Shown one piece after another: positions 25,204-36,063 of a stretch of 64,000 nucleotides of DNA. Position 1 is the stretch's first letter; the number at the start of each line of letters is the position of its first letter. The stretch is taken from the NCBI GenBank assembly GCA_021234155.1, contig JAJEKV010000268.1:62001-126000 (forward strand), read 5' to 3'. This stretch comes from Isoetes taiwanensis. Taxonomy: Eukaryota > Streptophyta > Lycopodiopsida > Isoetales > Isoetaceae. Position numbers and translations under genes: made by a program. A model generated the notes under the pieces. That model was not told where the DNA came from and did no database searches. It saw only the letters and a program-made list of their open reading frames with translations.

Positions 25204-26617
25204 CTGTGCATGAGGCTATATCATCTGCACACATTCATAGACATATATGGTTTTAGAATTTGCATCTATTTCTTTTGGCACACCAAGCCGACCATTAATA
25301 ACTGCTAAGTTAATTATATCCAACCTCTTTGCTTGTTTCTAGAGAAACATGATTAAGCATTGGAGATTACATCCTTCTCTGTCAGTGGCACTAAATGTCA
25401 CAAAAACCATTCAATAATGAGATTGATGGGTTAATTCCTTGCACCAAAGTAATCTACATAATGTTCATGTGGCTTATTATATTCTAGCCACCAACTTGAG
25501 GGTTGTATAATCTTAGACATCAAATTACACATCTTTGAGGGTTTAGCATTTGTTATTGATATTTGTTTTGCCAAAGTGGGGTCATAATCGATGATGTCTC
25601 ACTATAAAAATGGCATAAAAATACAACTAAATTTTGCCCCGTTTTATTTCATATTGAAAGAAGGGATAAAGCATCACCATATGCAGGCACTTGTAATTAG
25701 CAAACGTTGCATGCTTGTAAAAAAAAAAAAAAGATGCATCTTGTCTCTTTGTGGTAACCAACCATCGGGTTCTAGTGGGTGCCGTGTACCATCTATGCCT
25801 TATGCAATCAAAATGAAAAACTACATCGTATTAGATTGTTGTTCTTGAACTGGCATGAACACCTGTAGTTGGACAGGTTATCCTGTCTTATTTGTGGGAT
25901 AGTGAATGGGAATGTGTCCTTTCACTTGTCTTTTCAAATTTGCTTCTTTTGTTGTTATTCTTCAATCGCATTACTAGGGCACCTGAAGCACAGTCAGTTG
26001 TGTTGTCTACAGATATTAGAAACAATGTGTGATGGATAACTTTTCAGATGTTCTTTATCGTGGGGAGTGAAGCAGATTTTGCTAACAACATGAATGGTTG
26101 AAATTAGTGGGTTGAATTACTAGGGAAATCTTAGATGGCGGATTTATGGAAGGTGCAAATTACCACATCAATGGCTATAATTACAAAGGAAAATTGGCTA
26201 TGGAAATCCTATATGCTGATGGTGGATATGTATTGAAAGATGTTGGGAGAACTCCCACGTAAAGAAGGTTTTCTCTGATTGGAAAATCAAGAATTACGGA
26301 TTGAGTTAGTGCATGCTAGGAAATTTTCTGGAAGATTTCTATGTAGTTTTATATAAGGAGAATATAAATTTAGGGAGGAGGACTTAAAATATCCGAATGT
26401 TTAGGGGAACACGAGCAGATGTTCCAGTAGGTTCTAAAAGTTTCCCCAACACTGGTATGGAAGGTGCAAAAGGGGGGACAAGGGTCTAAGCCAAGGGTTT
26501 AATACAGGGGTTTAAGACAAGGACCATGTAGTGAGAGGAACCCATGGGGGCAGACTTTTATGTATGGGAAAAATAAAAGAGAAAAACAAAAATTGATCTC
26601 TTTCAATTGCATGGAAG

Positions 26618-26633
26618 CCGTACACGTGTACGG
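26618..26633. promoter_or_regulatory. Palindromic G-box in unit 1
   Basis: CCGTACACGTGTACGG is a perfect 16-bp palindrome with a central CACGTG, the plant bZIP/bHLH core. The orthologous position upstream of the protease (35,803-35,818) has CACGAG instead. Function is inferred from the motif only. Confidence 0.45.
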
Positions 26634-27702
26634 ATGGGGGCAAAAAGAACGTACAATGAAAAAGGAAGCTGACCTCTAGGTTAAAAAAGAGCAAGCAATC
26701 AACTTTCTTTCCGCTCATTTGCATCACTTACATGTGTTGAGATAGCATCTATCAGTCCCAAATGACTTACTAATTATAAAGACACTGATCATTCAAAGTC
26801 TAGCTTCTAACACGCAAATGAAGAAGTTATTTCCTGCATGGTATTAATCAATTTTTGCAAAGGTGCAGTCTCCTTTCAAGGTGCCAAAGAGCAAAGGCAC
26901 TTGCTCCTACAAAAACCTTAGTGTAAATGCACAAGAGAGCAAAAGTTTCCGATAAAAGAAGATGCATGTAATGTCGAGGAGGAATGAGAGTCAGACTTCT
27001 GAGCTTTATAAGATTATAATTTGAATTTCATCTCCATCACCCTCCTTGAGGGGCCCCTTCTGCTAGCCTTCTTAAATTCTACACCTCGACATTTTTCTAC
27101 CCACCCAACAAAATTCAAAATTTTTGGAATATTGATTTCATCTTCAGATTATTCATTGATTTGTATATTACTAATAATCAATTTCCATGACATCGAGCGA
27201 ATTATAGCATGAAAGGGTACTTCCTTCTCCTGTTAGTTAGCTTCTCATATGTATTTTTCACAGGTTAGTTCAATATGCTTGATCACTGTGCATGAGGCTA
27301 TATCATCTGCACACATTCGTAGTACCTCCTTCTATCTCAGTGCCACTAGATGTCACTCATAAAATAACGGCTAAGGTTAGCCAAATGGCTATTTTGTAGC
27401 AGTTTTGCCAAGAAAAACGACTAAAGTAAATGGAAAGAATGCCCAAGAAAAAAGAAAATTTTAGCCCAATTTTTTTGCCGCCCAAGTGAGTTTTTAGGTT
27501 GAATAGCCAAACCTTTACCTCCAGACATATCCATCAGAACATCGATTAGCTAAACCTAAGATAGAGTGGTCTTGGAAAAATGGATGGATTAGCCTGAAAT
27601 TCAACACCAATGTATGTACTAACTTTAATAAAAAATAGGGTTTATATTTTTCTTTTCTTTTTCACTTTCTTTCTTGTTTCAAGTACAAAGTTGAAGCATT
27701 AG

Positions 27703-27737
27703 AATAGAATAGAATATAATAGAATAGAATAGAATAT
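27703..27737. repeat. (AGAAT)n microsatellite
   Basis: Seven degenerate pentamer units immediately left of the shared element-X sequence. Confidence 0.85.
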
Positions 27738-30260
27738 GTAGCATTATAACAGGGGGTTTTTTTGTGATTTTATACGCTTTTTGGCATGGTTTTCATATGA
27801 TTTCATACATTATTGCCGCGAGGCATACTAATCAAGTACATCTAGAGTGCACCAAATTTTTGCATACAATTTGTACAATTTTTGTTTCATCCTCCTCAAT
27901 GGTTAAGATCGAGGGCTTACAAAGAAAGCCCTTTTTAACTCAAGAAGATCCAATGGCTTATAATGAAAGCCCTTTTCTCATGAAAAAACAAAACGTCAAA
28001 CCATTTCTAGGGTTCTTCGTCATCTGGGTTTTGCCTAAACCTGGCTGGCGTTGCCGAGGGAGAATTCGACTTTCTTCACAGGGAACTAATCTGGCGATGG
28101 AATATGTTCTCTCGAATGTGGCAAGAGGCAGAAGTTTTACGTCCTATTTTGCAACAAGATTTGGCATATCCGCTATAGATGATGTATGGAGAATCGAATG
28201 CCCTAGTTTAAGCCACAAGTATAACATGCTCGATTTTTCCTAGCCGCAGGTTATACTTATCCTTACATTATTTACGTACTACTGTAAGAAACACCTTCCC
28301 AAATCTCGACCCTCTTTGCTTGGATCCGATTAGGAATCATGTCCGGCGAAGGCGGATCTCGTGAAAAATAGAAAAAAAAAAAAACAAAAAATTTCGTGCA
28401 ATTAAGCATTGTTTGTGTGTGGAAGATGGATAGTAACGCTTTTTTTCTTTGTGTTGGTTTGGTTTGATATGTAAGAGTGATTGTAGCAGAAGATAGAGAT
28501 AGAGATATATAGCAGAGGATAGTTGCTCTAAAAAGAATGCGTTTTTCTCGAGAGTTTGGAGCGAGTTTAGGGTCGAAATAGAAAAGCTCTTTGTTCAATC
28601 TAAATAGAGCAAAAAAGGAGGTTTAAGTAAGTCTTTACGTTGGTTTTGTAAACCGTGAATCTGTGGAGGCGAAATTGGGTCGAGTTTCAATCGCCACTAG
28701 GCCCCCTGTGATTCTCATTACAGGTGCTCAGGAGGATTTTCACTCGAAAGTTAGGGTTGAAACTACCGCTTTGAATTTCTGTGTATTTTTCTTGGGTCTT
28801 CTTTTTCGCCAGATTATTTTCTAATCAGCTCAATCTTTCTTTCAAACAAGAAACATAGTGTATTCATGGCATCTACGGGGTTCGGGTCGTGGCTCATCTC
28901 TAATTCCCATCATTCTTTGCAGGTATGCCATTTCTTCTTATAGACGTATATTTGATTCTTCAATCATAAGCTGAAACTTTTCATCTTAATTTCGGGATAC
29001 CGTTATTCTGGGGTTCCCGCTTGCGAGGGGTGGGAAATCTTGTGGAGGTGAGTTTCTTGCATGCAAGCATTTTTATCCAACCCCTCAGATCGAATGATTT
29101 TTATGGAAAAAAAAAGTATGGCAATGCTCTTCTGGGCTTTAACATGTGTGAGATCTTCGGGCATGGCGAGATCTTCTAAGCTAAGCCTAAGTCAAAGTTG
29201 CAAAATCTTTGGTTTTTGTCTCTTGGTATGGGATGCCATTCCTCTGTTCAATTTTAGCCAGCTTTCTTTAGGGTTTCAATAACAAAAAGGGTTATTCCAT
29301 CCATGTCTCTCCCCGCGCGGGTTTCTCAAAGACTCGCCATAGCCAAGCAGAGGCGAAAATATGCCATTGAGCGACTTCAAATGCGGATGCAATTGCAAAC
29401 GCAGATGATGCATTATGGTGTTAACATAGATGTTAAGAGCCTTGGGGCTAATTGTTGAGAAATGACACGGTTATGGAAGGAGACTCATTAGTCACGCCTA
29501 GGGCCTGGAATGGGCTTGTATAAAGGTGGTTTGATGAATGGAGATAGCCAGATGCTCATACATCACATCTGCTAGGTATGATTATAATATGCATTCGCAT
29601 AAAGTTCACATTTTAATTTCTGTTTGTACTGATACTGCAGAGATTGCAAGGTAGCAGAATAACGGATTTTCCACTTCCTTTCTTCTACTACTAGTTGAAA
29701 CAATGTAAACGGGATTTGCATCCATTTACAGCTTCTTTTGTTATACTCGTCATGTCATTTTATTCCATGTATTTACGTTGGTTTCTTCAAAGTTCTACTA
29801 CAACAAAGATTTCTATGAGATATGTTTTTTCACATTCTATTGCTTGTTGAGCAAGAATTTATATATATGGTGTTTGAACTTGTAATAGTGCTGAATGGAT
29901 GTTTCTTCATTTGTCGATGTTAGGTGGAAGATTTTCTCATTTTCTTTCTGCTTTAGTTAGGGCCCGAAGGGGCCAAAATTTTTTTTAATATAACAATCAA
30001 CGCACAACTACCATTAACATTATTAACATAAACCATTGCATTTAACACATTTAAATTAAAATCCCCCTTAAACCCCCTTTGGTTTGGGTGCATATTCACA
30101 CGGGGGGTTACGTAGGGCAACGAGAGCTGTTGGATGGGCATATTTGCCCTTTATTCCAAGATCTGGAACGTACGTAGCGATCCTCGTTTGTGGGGTATGC
30201 ATGTACAAATTTTTATATACTGTATATTAAAGTTTGCAAAATACTATAAGGTTTGAGGAA
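27738..30260 (+). mobile_element. Element X, copy A (conserved ends, variable cargo)
   Basis: The left end (ATGTAGCAT, ATAACAGGGGG, ACATCTAGAGTGCACCA, and hairpins of the form GGGCTTA...AAAGCCC) and the right end (TAGGGCCCGAAGGG to GGGCAACGAGAG and beyond) match 55,563-55,760 and 57,659-58,035. The cargo between them is unrelated in the two copies. The 159-aa open frame at 27,764-28,243 lies in the left part and has no motif I know. Exon-like coding with GT donors occurs at 28,866-28,922. The class of the element is unresolved; it is nested in hAT termini here and in a gypsy element at 55,563. Confidence 0.55.
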
Positions 30261-30820
30261 AAGGAACAATGTAGTCCTTTTTTTTTAGGTTCTTGAACAT
30301 GTTCATGTATGTTTGTGTCTTGATTTATGTATTTACAATAAATTCAATGTCTTTGCCAAAATGCTTGGATTTTTTTATAGCGTGATGGCTAATATTTGTC
30401 GTTCCATTTTGTGAAAGTTTAGCCAAAAGCAAGAAACTGTGATGGAGAAAAACCATTTAGTTTAGCTAAGTGTTAGAAACTTCTAGCACCAATTTGAAGA
30501 TAGTTTAGCTAAACCTATTTTGGCTACACTAAAATATAGGAGTAGTAATTTATTCCATGATGTCACTACAAATGAGATTGACAGGTTAATTCCTTGCACC
30601 AAAGTAACCTGCATAATGTTCATGTGGCTTATTATATTCTAGCCACCAACTTGAGGGTTGTATAATCTTGGACATCAAACTAGACATCTTTGAGAATTCA
30701 CCATTTGTTATTGATATTTGTTTTACCAAAGTGGGGTCATAATCGACGATGTCTCGCTATAAAAATGGCATACAAATACAACTAAATTTTGCCCCATTTT
30801 GTTTCATATTGAAAGAAGAG

Positions 30821-30923
30821 GAGGTTAACCTCCCCTTCAAGGGGGTTATGCAAAATAACCCTCGAGGCCGTTAGGCCGAGAGGGTTATTTGCATAACCGT
30901 CGTGAAGGGGAGGTTGACCTCCC
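30821..30923. repeat. 100-bp hairpin at the left end of the insertion
   Basis: The left arm (30,821-30,868) and right arm (30,876-30,923) pair over nearly 50 bp. They share ACCTCCCCTTC, GGTTATGCAAA, ATAACCCTC and GGCC, around an 8-base loop. A divergent copy is at 23,707-23,808. Confidence 0.85.
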
Positions 30924-31131
30924 TTGAACCATTGGGCGAAAAGATTATTAAAAAAAAATAAAAAAAAAAACGAAAAAATTGATGCTTGTGTTTCACGGAC
31001 GGCAGGGGTTTCAGTTGGACGGCAAGGGTTTCAGAGACGGCCGCTTGTTCTTGCGAGGAGATCCGACCACGATTTGAAGGGAAATCGATCAAGACTGGCA
31101 AGGCGATGCATAACAAACCGGCGAGGAATCT

Positions 31132-32696
31132 ATGGCGCCGTTTTCCCAAGCGCCAGCCAGCAGGTTCGTAGTTTGCCTTTCTTTTCTTTGGTTGAAAATT
31201 TTGTGTGTTTCTACATGTTTCCAGCAGATTTACAGACATTACAGACATGTTCATGCTTTTCATTCATCAAACAGTGCGGATCTTGAAGCACATCTTGGGA
31301 TAAAGAAAATCAAGAACAAGGCCAGAATGCAGCAAAGGAATAGCAAGGCAGTTATGGCGACGATTCTACAAGAGCCAGTCATCATTAGGTATGACATTTT
31401 TGGCTTTCTTCTTTTATTCCAAAGATTTTCTTGTTTCTACATGTTTTTTGCGGATCTTTTATACATTTTCATGCTCTTGATTTATGAAATAGTGCGGTTC
31501 CTGAAGCACCTCGATTTGATCTTGGATTTCCAAGCCAAGACGTTTTAGATGTGCCAAATAACGTGAATGCAGATAAAAATGGTGATATTGCAGACTGTCT
31601 AACAGGTAACCTGCTGGTTTTTCATGTCATTTCTTCTTTTCTTTTGATGCTTGCATTACAAATTGTTGCCTTCAACAAAAAAAAATTGTTGCATTCATAG
31701 ATTTTGTATTTTGTTGATAATTTTGGGGCCAATTTCTTTTCAGAGATTCCAAATAACGTGGATGCAGATGAAAATAACAACATTTCAGATTTTGCAAAAG
31801 GTACATGTTGTTGTTTTATGCCATTTCGTCTTTCTTTTTGGTTGCTTGCATTTTTTATATGTATGTTTTGGCATTATAATATAGTTTCCATTTACTTGAT
31901 TTAGTTTTGCAATTTCAGCCACAAGTCTTTCAGAGATGGAAAATAACATAACTGCAGATGAAAATGGAAGAGGTAAAATGCTTCTTTTTTATGTCATTTT
32001 CTATTCCTTTTGGCTGCTTGCGTCTGGAGGTTATGGCTTATAATGTATCTGCCTGGTTAGGTAAGAAGAGAGCTTTTCGTGAATTGGATCTAAACAGGAT
32101 GGAGATGGTGAATCATAGGACTATTAAAAAGGCAACTATCAAGAAAAATAAATGGGCAAGTAACATGTATTACCAATGGAGGCAGAATTATGGCCCAAAA
32201 CATGGTATTACAGACTTCCAAACTGCGATTGCAGATTTGCCATTGCATGTATGTAATAAATTCATTTTCTTTCTTATTATTCACTTCTTTATGATTTTAA
32301 TATGGCGTTTGCTTGTTGCAGGTGTTTGCAAAGCACCTTGAACTGTTTTTCCAGCAAATAATGAAGTGTGATGGGAGAACGTATCCTGGTGGTAGTATCA
32401 AAGACATTCTACTTTGCTTCGGACGTATTTTGAAGGAGGGTCGCAAAATTAGAATACAAAATAGTGGTAGAGGAGAGGAAGAAATTAATATTATGACGCA
32501 CCCACTATTTGAAAAGGCAAGGTAAGCAGTTTCCATTTGATTTTGTGGAGTTTACATTAGAAAATAACAACTTATTAGTATTTGAAATTTTAATGTATAA
32601 TTTCTTGTTTGATGTGTTAGGTGTGCACCCGTTGTTGCACATGAGGTCGCCATTTTCGCACCAAGGAAGCCTCCTGTCCGGCGGGACTATGCTTAG
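31132..32696 (+). CDS. Spliced ORF, 277 aa, DUF3504/ZMYM-QRICH1-like
   Basis: Eight exons join in phase with canonical GT-AG borders: 31,132-31,163; 31,275-31,388; 31,493-31,605; 31,744-31,800; 31,919-31,972; 32,061-32,248; 32,322-32,521; 32,621-32,696 (834 nt including stop). Residues about 70-123 contain three exon-coded repeats of the form NN..ADEN (exons 3, 4, 5). Residues about 124-253 (KKNKWASNMYYQW, then FFQQIMKCDGRTYPGGSIKD, then ILLCFGRIL) fit the N-terminal core-binding part of the eukaryotic DUF3504/KIAA1958/ZMYM/QRICH1 family, which derives from Crypton tyrosine recombinases. The stop at 32,694 may be a frameshift: one base over, the frame continues MLSNEDFKACL and more of the domain. 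So it is either a short gene or a truncated one. Role unknown; DNA binding is inferred. Confidence 0.55.
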
Positions 32697-33390
32697 TAAT
32701 GAAGATTTCAAAGCTTGCTTAAGCCAACCGAGTTCTCTCGCAATAATGCGAATGGTCTTCTGGAGAGTTTGTCTCTTTTGTATCAAGTTTTTTAGTGAGA
32801 TCTCGAGAATGAGCTACGATGATTTAAAGTACAAAGATTTCAACTTTTAGCCGATGCATATGGCTAATTCATTCAAGAAGTATCATCAACAGTTTATGCA
32901 TGAGTTATCTCGTGTTTTTAGAGAGTTATTTTATAGGTTCAAGCAAAGAGTTAGTAAAACGTATCAAGTGCGATCTTACACATTGTCGAAAAAAAAGATC
33001 AAGGTAATTATTAGTCTGTAATTTTTGGTGCTTCATTTGATTGCTTTCTTGATTGAACTTGATGATCGATATGCAGAAACCTCAGAGAAGTTTCAGGAAG
33101 TCTGATCCGAGGTGTAACGAGACCTTCGTGGACTTTACAAGAGGTTACCAGATCGCAAGAAGAAGACAAACCATGAATATCGTTATTTCATCATGTATCA
33201 GTTTCCAAGATCGGACATATGGTATTGCGGGGAAATAGAGTTGGAAAGGGCAAGATTGCCGATATTGCAAAGTTGATTACGAAAACCACAGGTTTAAGTT
33301 TTACAAGCAAGGATTTGCGCCATTCCAAAGATACAGACACGAATATATCCAACACCGATGAGGTGGACGATGAAGCTCAGGGCATCTAAG
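32697..33390 (+). pseudogene. Degenerate recombinase C-terminal region
   Basis: Out-of-frame continuation of the preceding gene. A block ending MSYDDLKYKDFNF (32,690-32,850) resembles the first part of a tyrosine-recombinase catalytic domain. Later blocks hold KKKTNHEYRYFIMY (about 33,160-33,205) and GKGKIADIAKL with TGLSFTSKDLRHS (33,245-33,330), similar in layout to the H-x-x-R segment of DUF3504 proteins, but the Arg and His are not in clean register. Stops and at least two frame changes show it is not translated as one protein. Confidence 0.4.
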
Positions 33391-34557
33391 GAAAGCAGAA
33401 AACTTGCATCAGTATGTGTTTCATTTATTTATTTTCAGTTTGTTCTTGTGGGTGATTTCGCAATGTTGATGATTGGATATGATCACCAAAAAAATGCAAA
33501 TGATGGCAATGCAGTCACTTCTTTGGCAAAGATTTGACAAGAACGGAAATGTTAGACGTTATGAGGAGGTTTTTAAAGAAATCGAAAAGGAAACTTTGCA
33601 AGCAATAAAATGCAGTGGGTTTAGGGTTATGCTTTAGAGTAATTTGTGATTCCTTTGATTTTTTTAAGATGCATATTGCTCTTTATTAGATGCCTAATGA
33701 AGTCTGTTGGACAGGTGAAGTCAGAATCTAACGAACCAGATTTCTATAAGATCGTATATTCTCCTCGACGTCGTCTAATAAAAATAGCTCCAAAGCTTGT
33801 CGAGACGAATCTAGCCAATGAAACTAAGGCGACAACTCATGGTAAAATATGCATTTATTTCATGGCATTTTTTGTTGTAAAAACATAAGATTTGTATATT
33901 TTAACGGGTTATTCAAACAGAGCCAAGTGATTTTTGGTGCGTGTCCTAGTTTTTGTAGAGGAAAAGATGCAAATGATATTGTATTTAATATCCTTTGTAT
34001 ATTTACGATGCTGATGAACAGCTTTTACAAGAGTTAGCAAAGAGTCCTGGCCGCTTGTAAAGCTCTTAATCTCAAGCTTTGAACTACAAGGTTCTAGTGC
34101 GCTTAATTGTAATGCAGATCCAATACTTTCATTTGGTTCAAAAAGATGATAGATCATGATCATCATGTGTACAATGGAGGCCCAAATTTCCAGCACTCAA
34201 ATGTGAGCCATTGTGTGTTTCTAACTATACCGTGATTCGGATACAAAGAATGAAAATAGTTGATAGGATGATTTACAAGAATTAAGCTTCAATTGTTTGG
34301 ATGTACTTGAAATTTCACCGCCAAGTAAAAGGCAGCAATTGTTGTAAATAATCTGTTAATGTTGTTTTACGCCAAACCAAGTTTTGTACAGGCAGTAAAC
34401 AATAAAATTCAAGTTTTAATTAGAAGAATATTCTGAAGATTATTATGTCAATAAAGGAATATTCTGAAGATTATCATTGATAATCCTCAGCAGTTATCAA
34501 GATAATCTTTGGAATATTCTAAAGATGCTGCAAGTTACAGCTTTTAACCTCACTTAG
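33391..34557. other. Intron- or UTR-like remainder of the insertion
   Basis: AT-rich. Short exon-like stretches occur (for example 33,716-33,840, with splice-like ends) but no motif that I recognise. Confidence 0.4.
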
Positions 34558-34584
34558 ATCTAACGGTTGTCAACGGTTAGATCG
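34558..34584. repeat. Hairpin near the right end of the insertion
   Basis: GATCTAAC and GTTAGATC pair around GGTTGTCAACG, which is itself partly palindromic. Confidence 0.7.
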
Positions 34585-34810
34585 TAATAATCTTTGAGCC
34601 CAATGGTTTAAGGGATAGAGCACCACCATATACATGCACTTGTAATTACCAAGCGTTGCATGCTTGTAAACAAAAGATGCAACTTGTCTCTCTGTGGTAA
34701 CCAAACATCGGGTTCTAGTGGGTGCCCTGTACCATCTATGCCTTGTGCAATTAAAATGAATAACTACACCATATTAGATTGTTGTTCTTGAATTGGCATG
34801 AATACATGTA

Positions 34811-35019
34811 TGGCGGCATGGAATCTGGGAAGCGGATTCCAGGGAGTCCCGCGACCGGCAGGAGCCGGGAGCGGGTCCTGGAATCAGCGACCCAGTTCCA
34901 GGCCGCCACAACATGGTAACTGGGTCGCAGCTTCAAATTTACCTGCTCCTTACCTGCTGAGCGGAATCATCATGCCGCTTTCCACTCCGGAGGCGGAATC
35001 AGCGTCCCAGTTTCCATGT
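34811..35019. mobile_element. GC-rich fold-back MITE in the protease 5' flank
   Basis: Absent from unit 1, which reads CATGAACACCTGTAGTTGG across the site. Ends are inverted repeats sharing CATGGAA-CTGGGA-GC-GATTCC. It is flanked by TGTA on both sides (34,807-34,810 and 35,020-35,023). Its GC content contrasts with the AT-rich surroundings. No coding. Confidence 0.75.
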
Positions 35020-35637
35020 TGTAGTTGGAAAGGTTATCTTGTCCTATTTTTGGGATACGAAATGGCAATGTGTCCATCCACTTGTCTTTTCAAATTTACT
35101 TCTTTTGTTTCAATCTCATTACTAGGGCACCTGGAGTGCAGTAGTCAGTTGTGTACAGATATTAGAAACAACGTGTGATGGATACATGCTTCAGTTTTGT
35201 ACATATATTAGAAACATGTGTGCTGGATAATCTTTCAGGCATTCTTTATCATGGGGAGTGATGCAGATTTTGATAACACCATGAATGGTTGAAATTAGTG
35301 GGCTGAATTGCTAGAGAAATCCTAGATGGTGGATTTATGGAAGGTGCAAATTACAACATCATTGATGTCTAAAATTACAAGGGCAAGTTGGCTATGGAAA
35401 TCCTATATGTGGATGGCGGATTATGGATGGAAAAACATTTGGGAGAACTCGAGTGGAAAGAAGGTTTTTAGATTGGAAAATAAAAATTACCGGTGAGTTA
35501 GTGCATGGCAAGAAATTCGCTGAAAGATTTCTATGTATTTTTGTATAAGGCGGATATAAGATTCGGGTGGAAGACTTAAAATATCCGAATGTTTAGGGGA
35601 ACACGAGCAGATGTTCCAGTAGTTTCTAAAAGTTTCT

Positions 35638-35718
35638 CAAGGGTTTAAGACAAGGGTTTAAGACAAGTTTCTAAGACAAGGGTTTAATACAAGGGTTTAA
35701 GACAAGTTTCTAAGACAA
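35638..35718. repeat. Short tandem repeats upstream of the protease
   Basis: About six copies of GGGTTTAAGACAAG or GTTTCTAAGACAAG; unit 1 has about three (26,480-26,522). Expansion is therefore recent relative to the duplication. Confidence 0.8.
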
Positions 35719-35802
35719 GGACCATGTGGTGAGAGGCAGACTTTTATGTATGGGAAAAATAAAAGAGAGAAACAAAAATTGATCTCTTTCAATGGCAGGG
35801 AG

Positions 35803-35818
35803 CCGTACACGAGTACGG
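35803..35818. promoter_or_regulatory. Decayed palindrome upstream of the protease
   Basis: CCGTACACGAGTACGG, one base from the perfect G-box palindrome of unit 1. It lies 246 bp before the start codon. Confidence 0.4.
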
Positions 35819-36063
35819 ATAGGGGGCAAAAAGAACGTACAGCGAAAAAAGGAAGCTGACCTCTAGGTTAAAAAAAAAAAAGCAAGCAAGCAGCTTTCTT
35901 TCCGCCCATTTGCAACCGCCATTCATACTCTTTGCCAGTGCCTCCATTTTTTTCCTCGTTATTTAACTCTGCCATCGCCATAGCCACAACTCCGAATTCC
36001 GGCCTCCCCTGTTCTCCGCCCAAAACCGCCCATTTTTCTGCCGGACTTCATCCCCTGTTACCA

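Larger units (their letters stand above)
23990..26722. repeat. Protease 5'-flank duplicon, unit 1
   Basis: Direct tandem partner of unit 2 (26,723-35,915). Landmarks in order are GAGGTAGCATCTATCAGTCC, ACTGTGCAT, AATGTCAC, ATTGAAAGAAG, CATGAACACCTGTAG, repeated GGGTTTAAGACAAGG, and a palindrome with a G-box at 26,618-26,633. Unit 1 ends with TTTCTTTCCGCTCATTTGCA and runs straight into the start of unit 2; unit 2 ends with the matching sequence 150 bp upstream of the protease start codon. Unit 1 therefore preserves an older, mostly uninterrupted form of the flank. Confidence 0.85.
27358..30559. mobile_element. hAT-like element, 3.2 kb
   Basis: Flanked by the exact 8-bp duplication ATGTCACT (27,350-27,357 and 30,560-30,567). 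The right end read inward is CATGGAATAAATTACT, matching the TIR of the MITE at 24,568; the left end is CATAAAATAACGG, a weaker match. TTAGCTAAAC-type words lie near both ends. No hAT transposase was recognised. The interior (27,738 to about 30,260) is instead shared at its two ends with 55,563-58,035, and between those ends holds exon-like stretches such as 28,866-28,920 and 29,304-29,455, which I cannot identify. Confidence 0.8.
30819..34611 (+). mobile_element. 3.8-kb gene-bearing insertion
   Basis: Unit 1 reads GAAAGAAGGGATAAAGC without interruption (about 25,654). Unit 2 is split after GAAAGAAG at 30,818 and resumes at AGGGATAGAGC at 34,611. The insertion starts with a 100-bp hairpin and carries an intron-containing gene. 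I see no long TIR and no target duplication longer than about 3 bp (AAG), which fits integration by a tyrosine recombinase (Crypton-like) but does not prove it. The right end has two direct copies of GAATATTCTGAAGATTAT and a small hairpin. Confidence 0.7.
26723..35915. repeat. Protease 5'-flank duplicon, unit 2 (interrupted)
   Basis: Second tandem copy of unit 1, in three surviving parts: about 26,723-27,357, 30,560-30,818 and 34,612-35,915. The gaps are the 3.2-kb hAT-like insertion and the 3.8-kb gene-bearing insertion, both recognisable because unit 1 lacks them. It lies directly upstream of the protease gene. Confidence 0.85.

Noticed and set aside
35932-36063. Upstream in-frame Met of the protease (44 extra residues)
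   Set aside because: It would bury the signal peptide; the Met at 36,064 has the better context and gives the expected family length.
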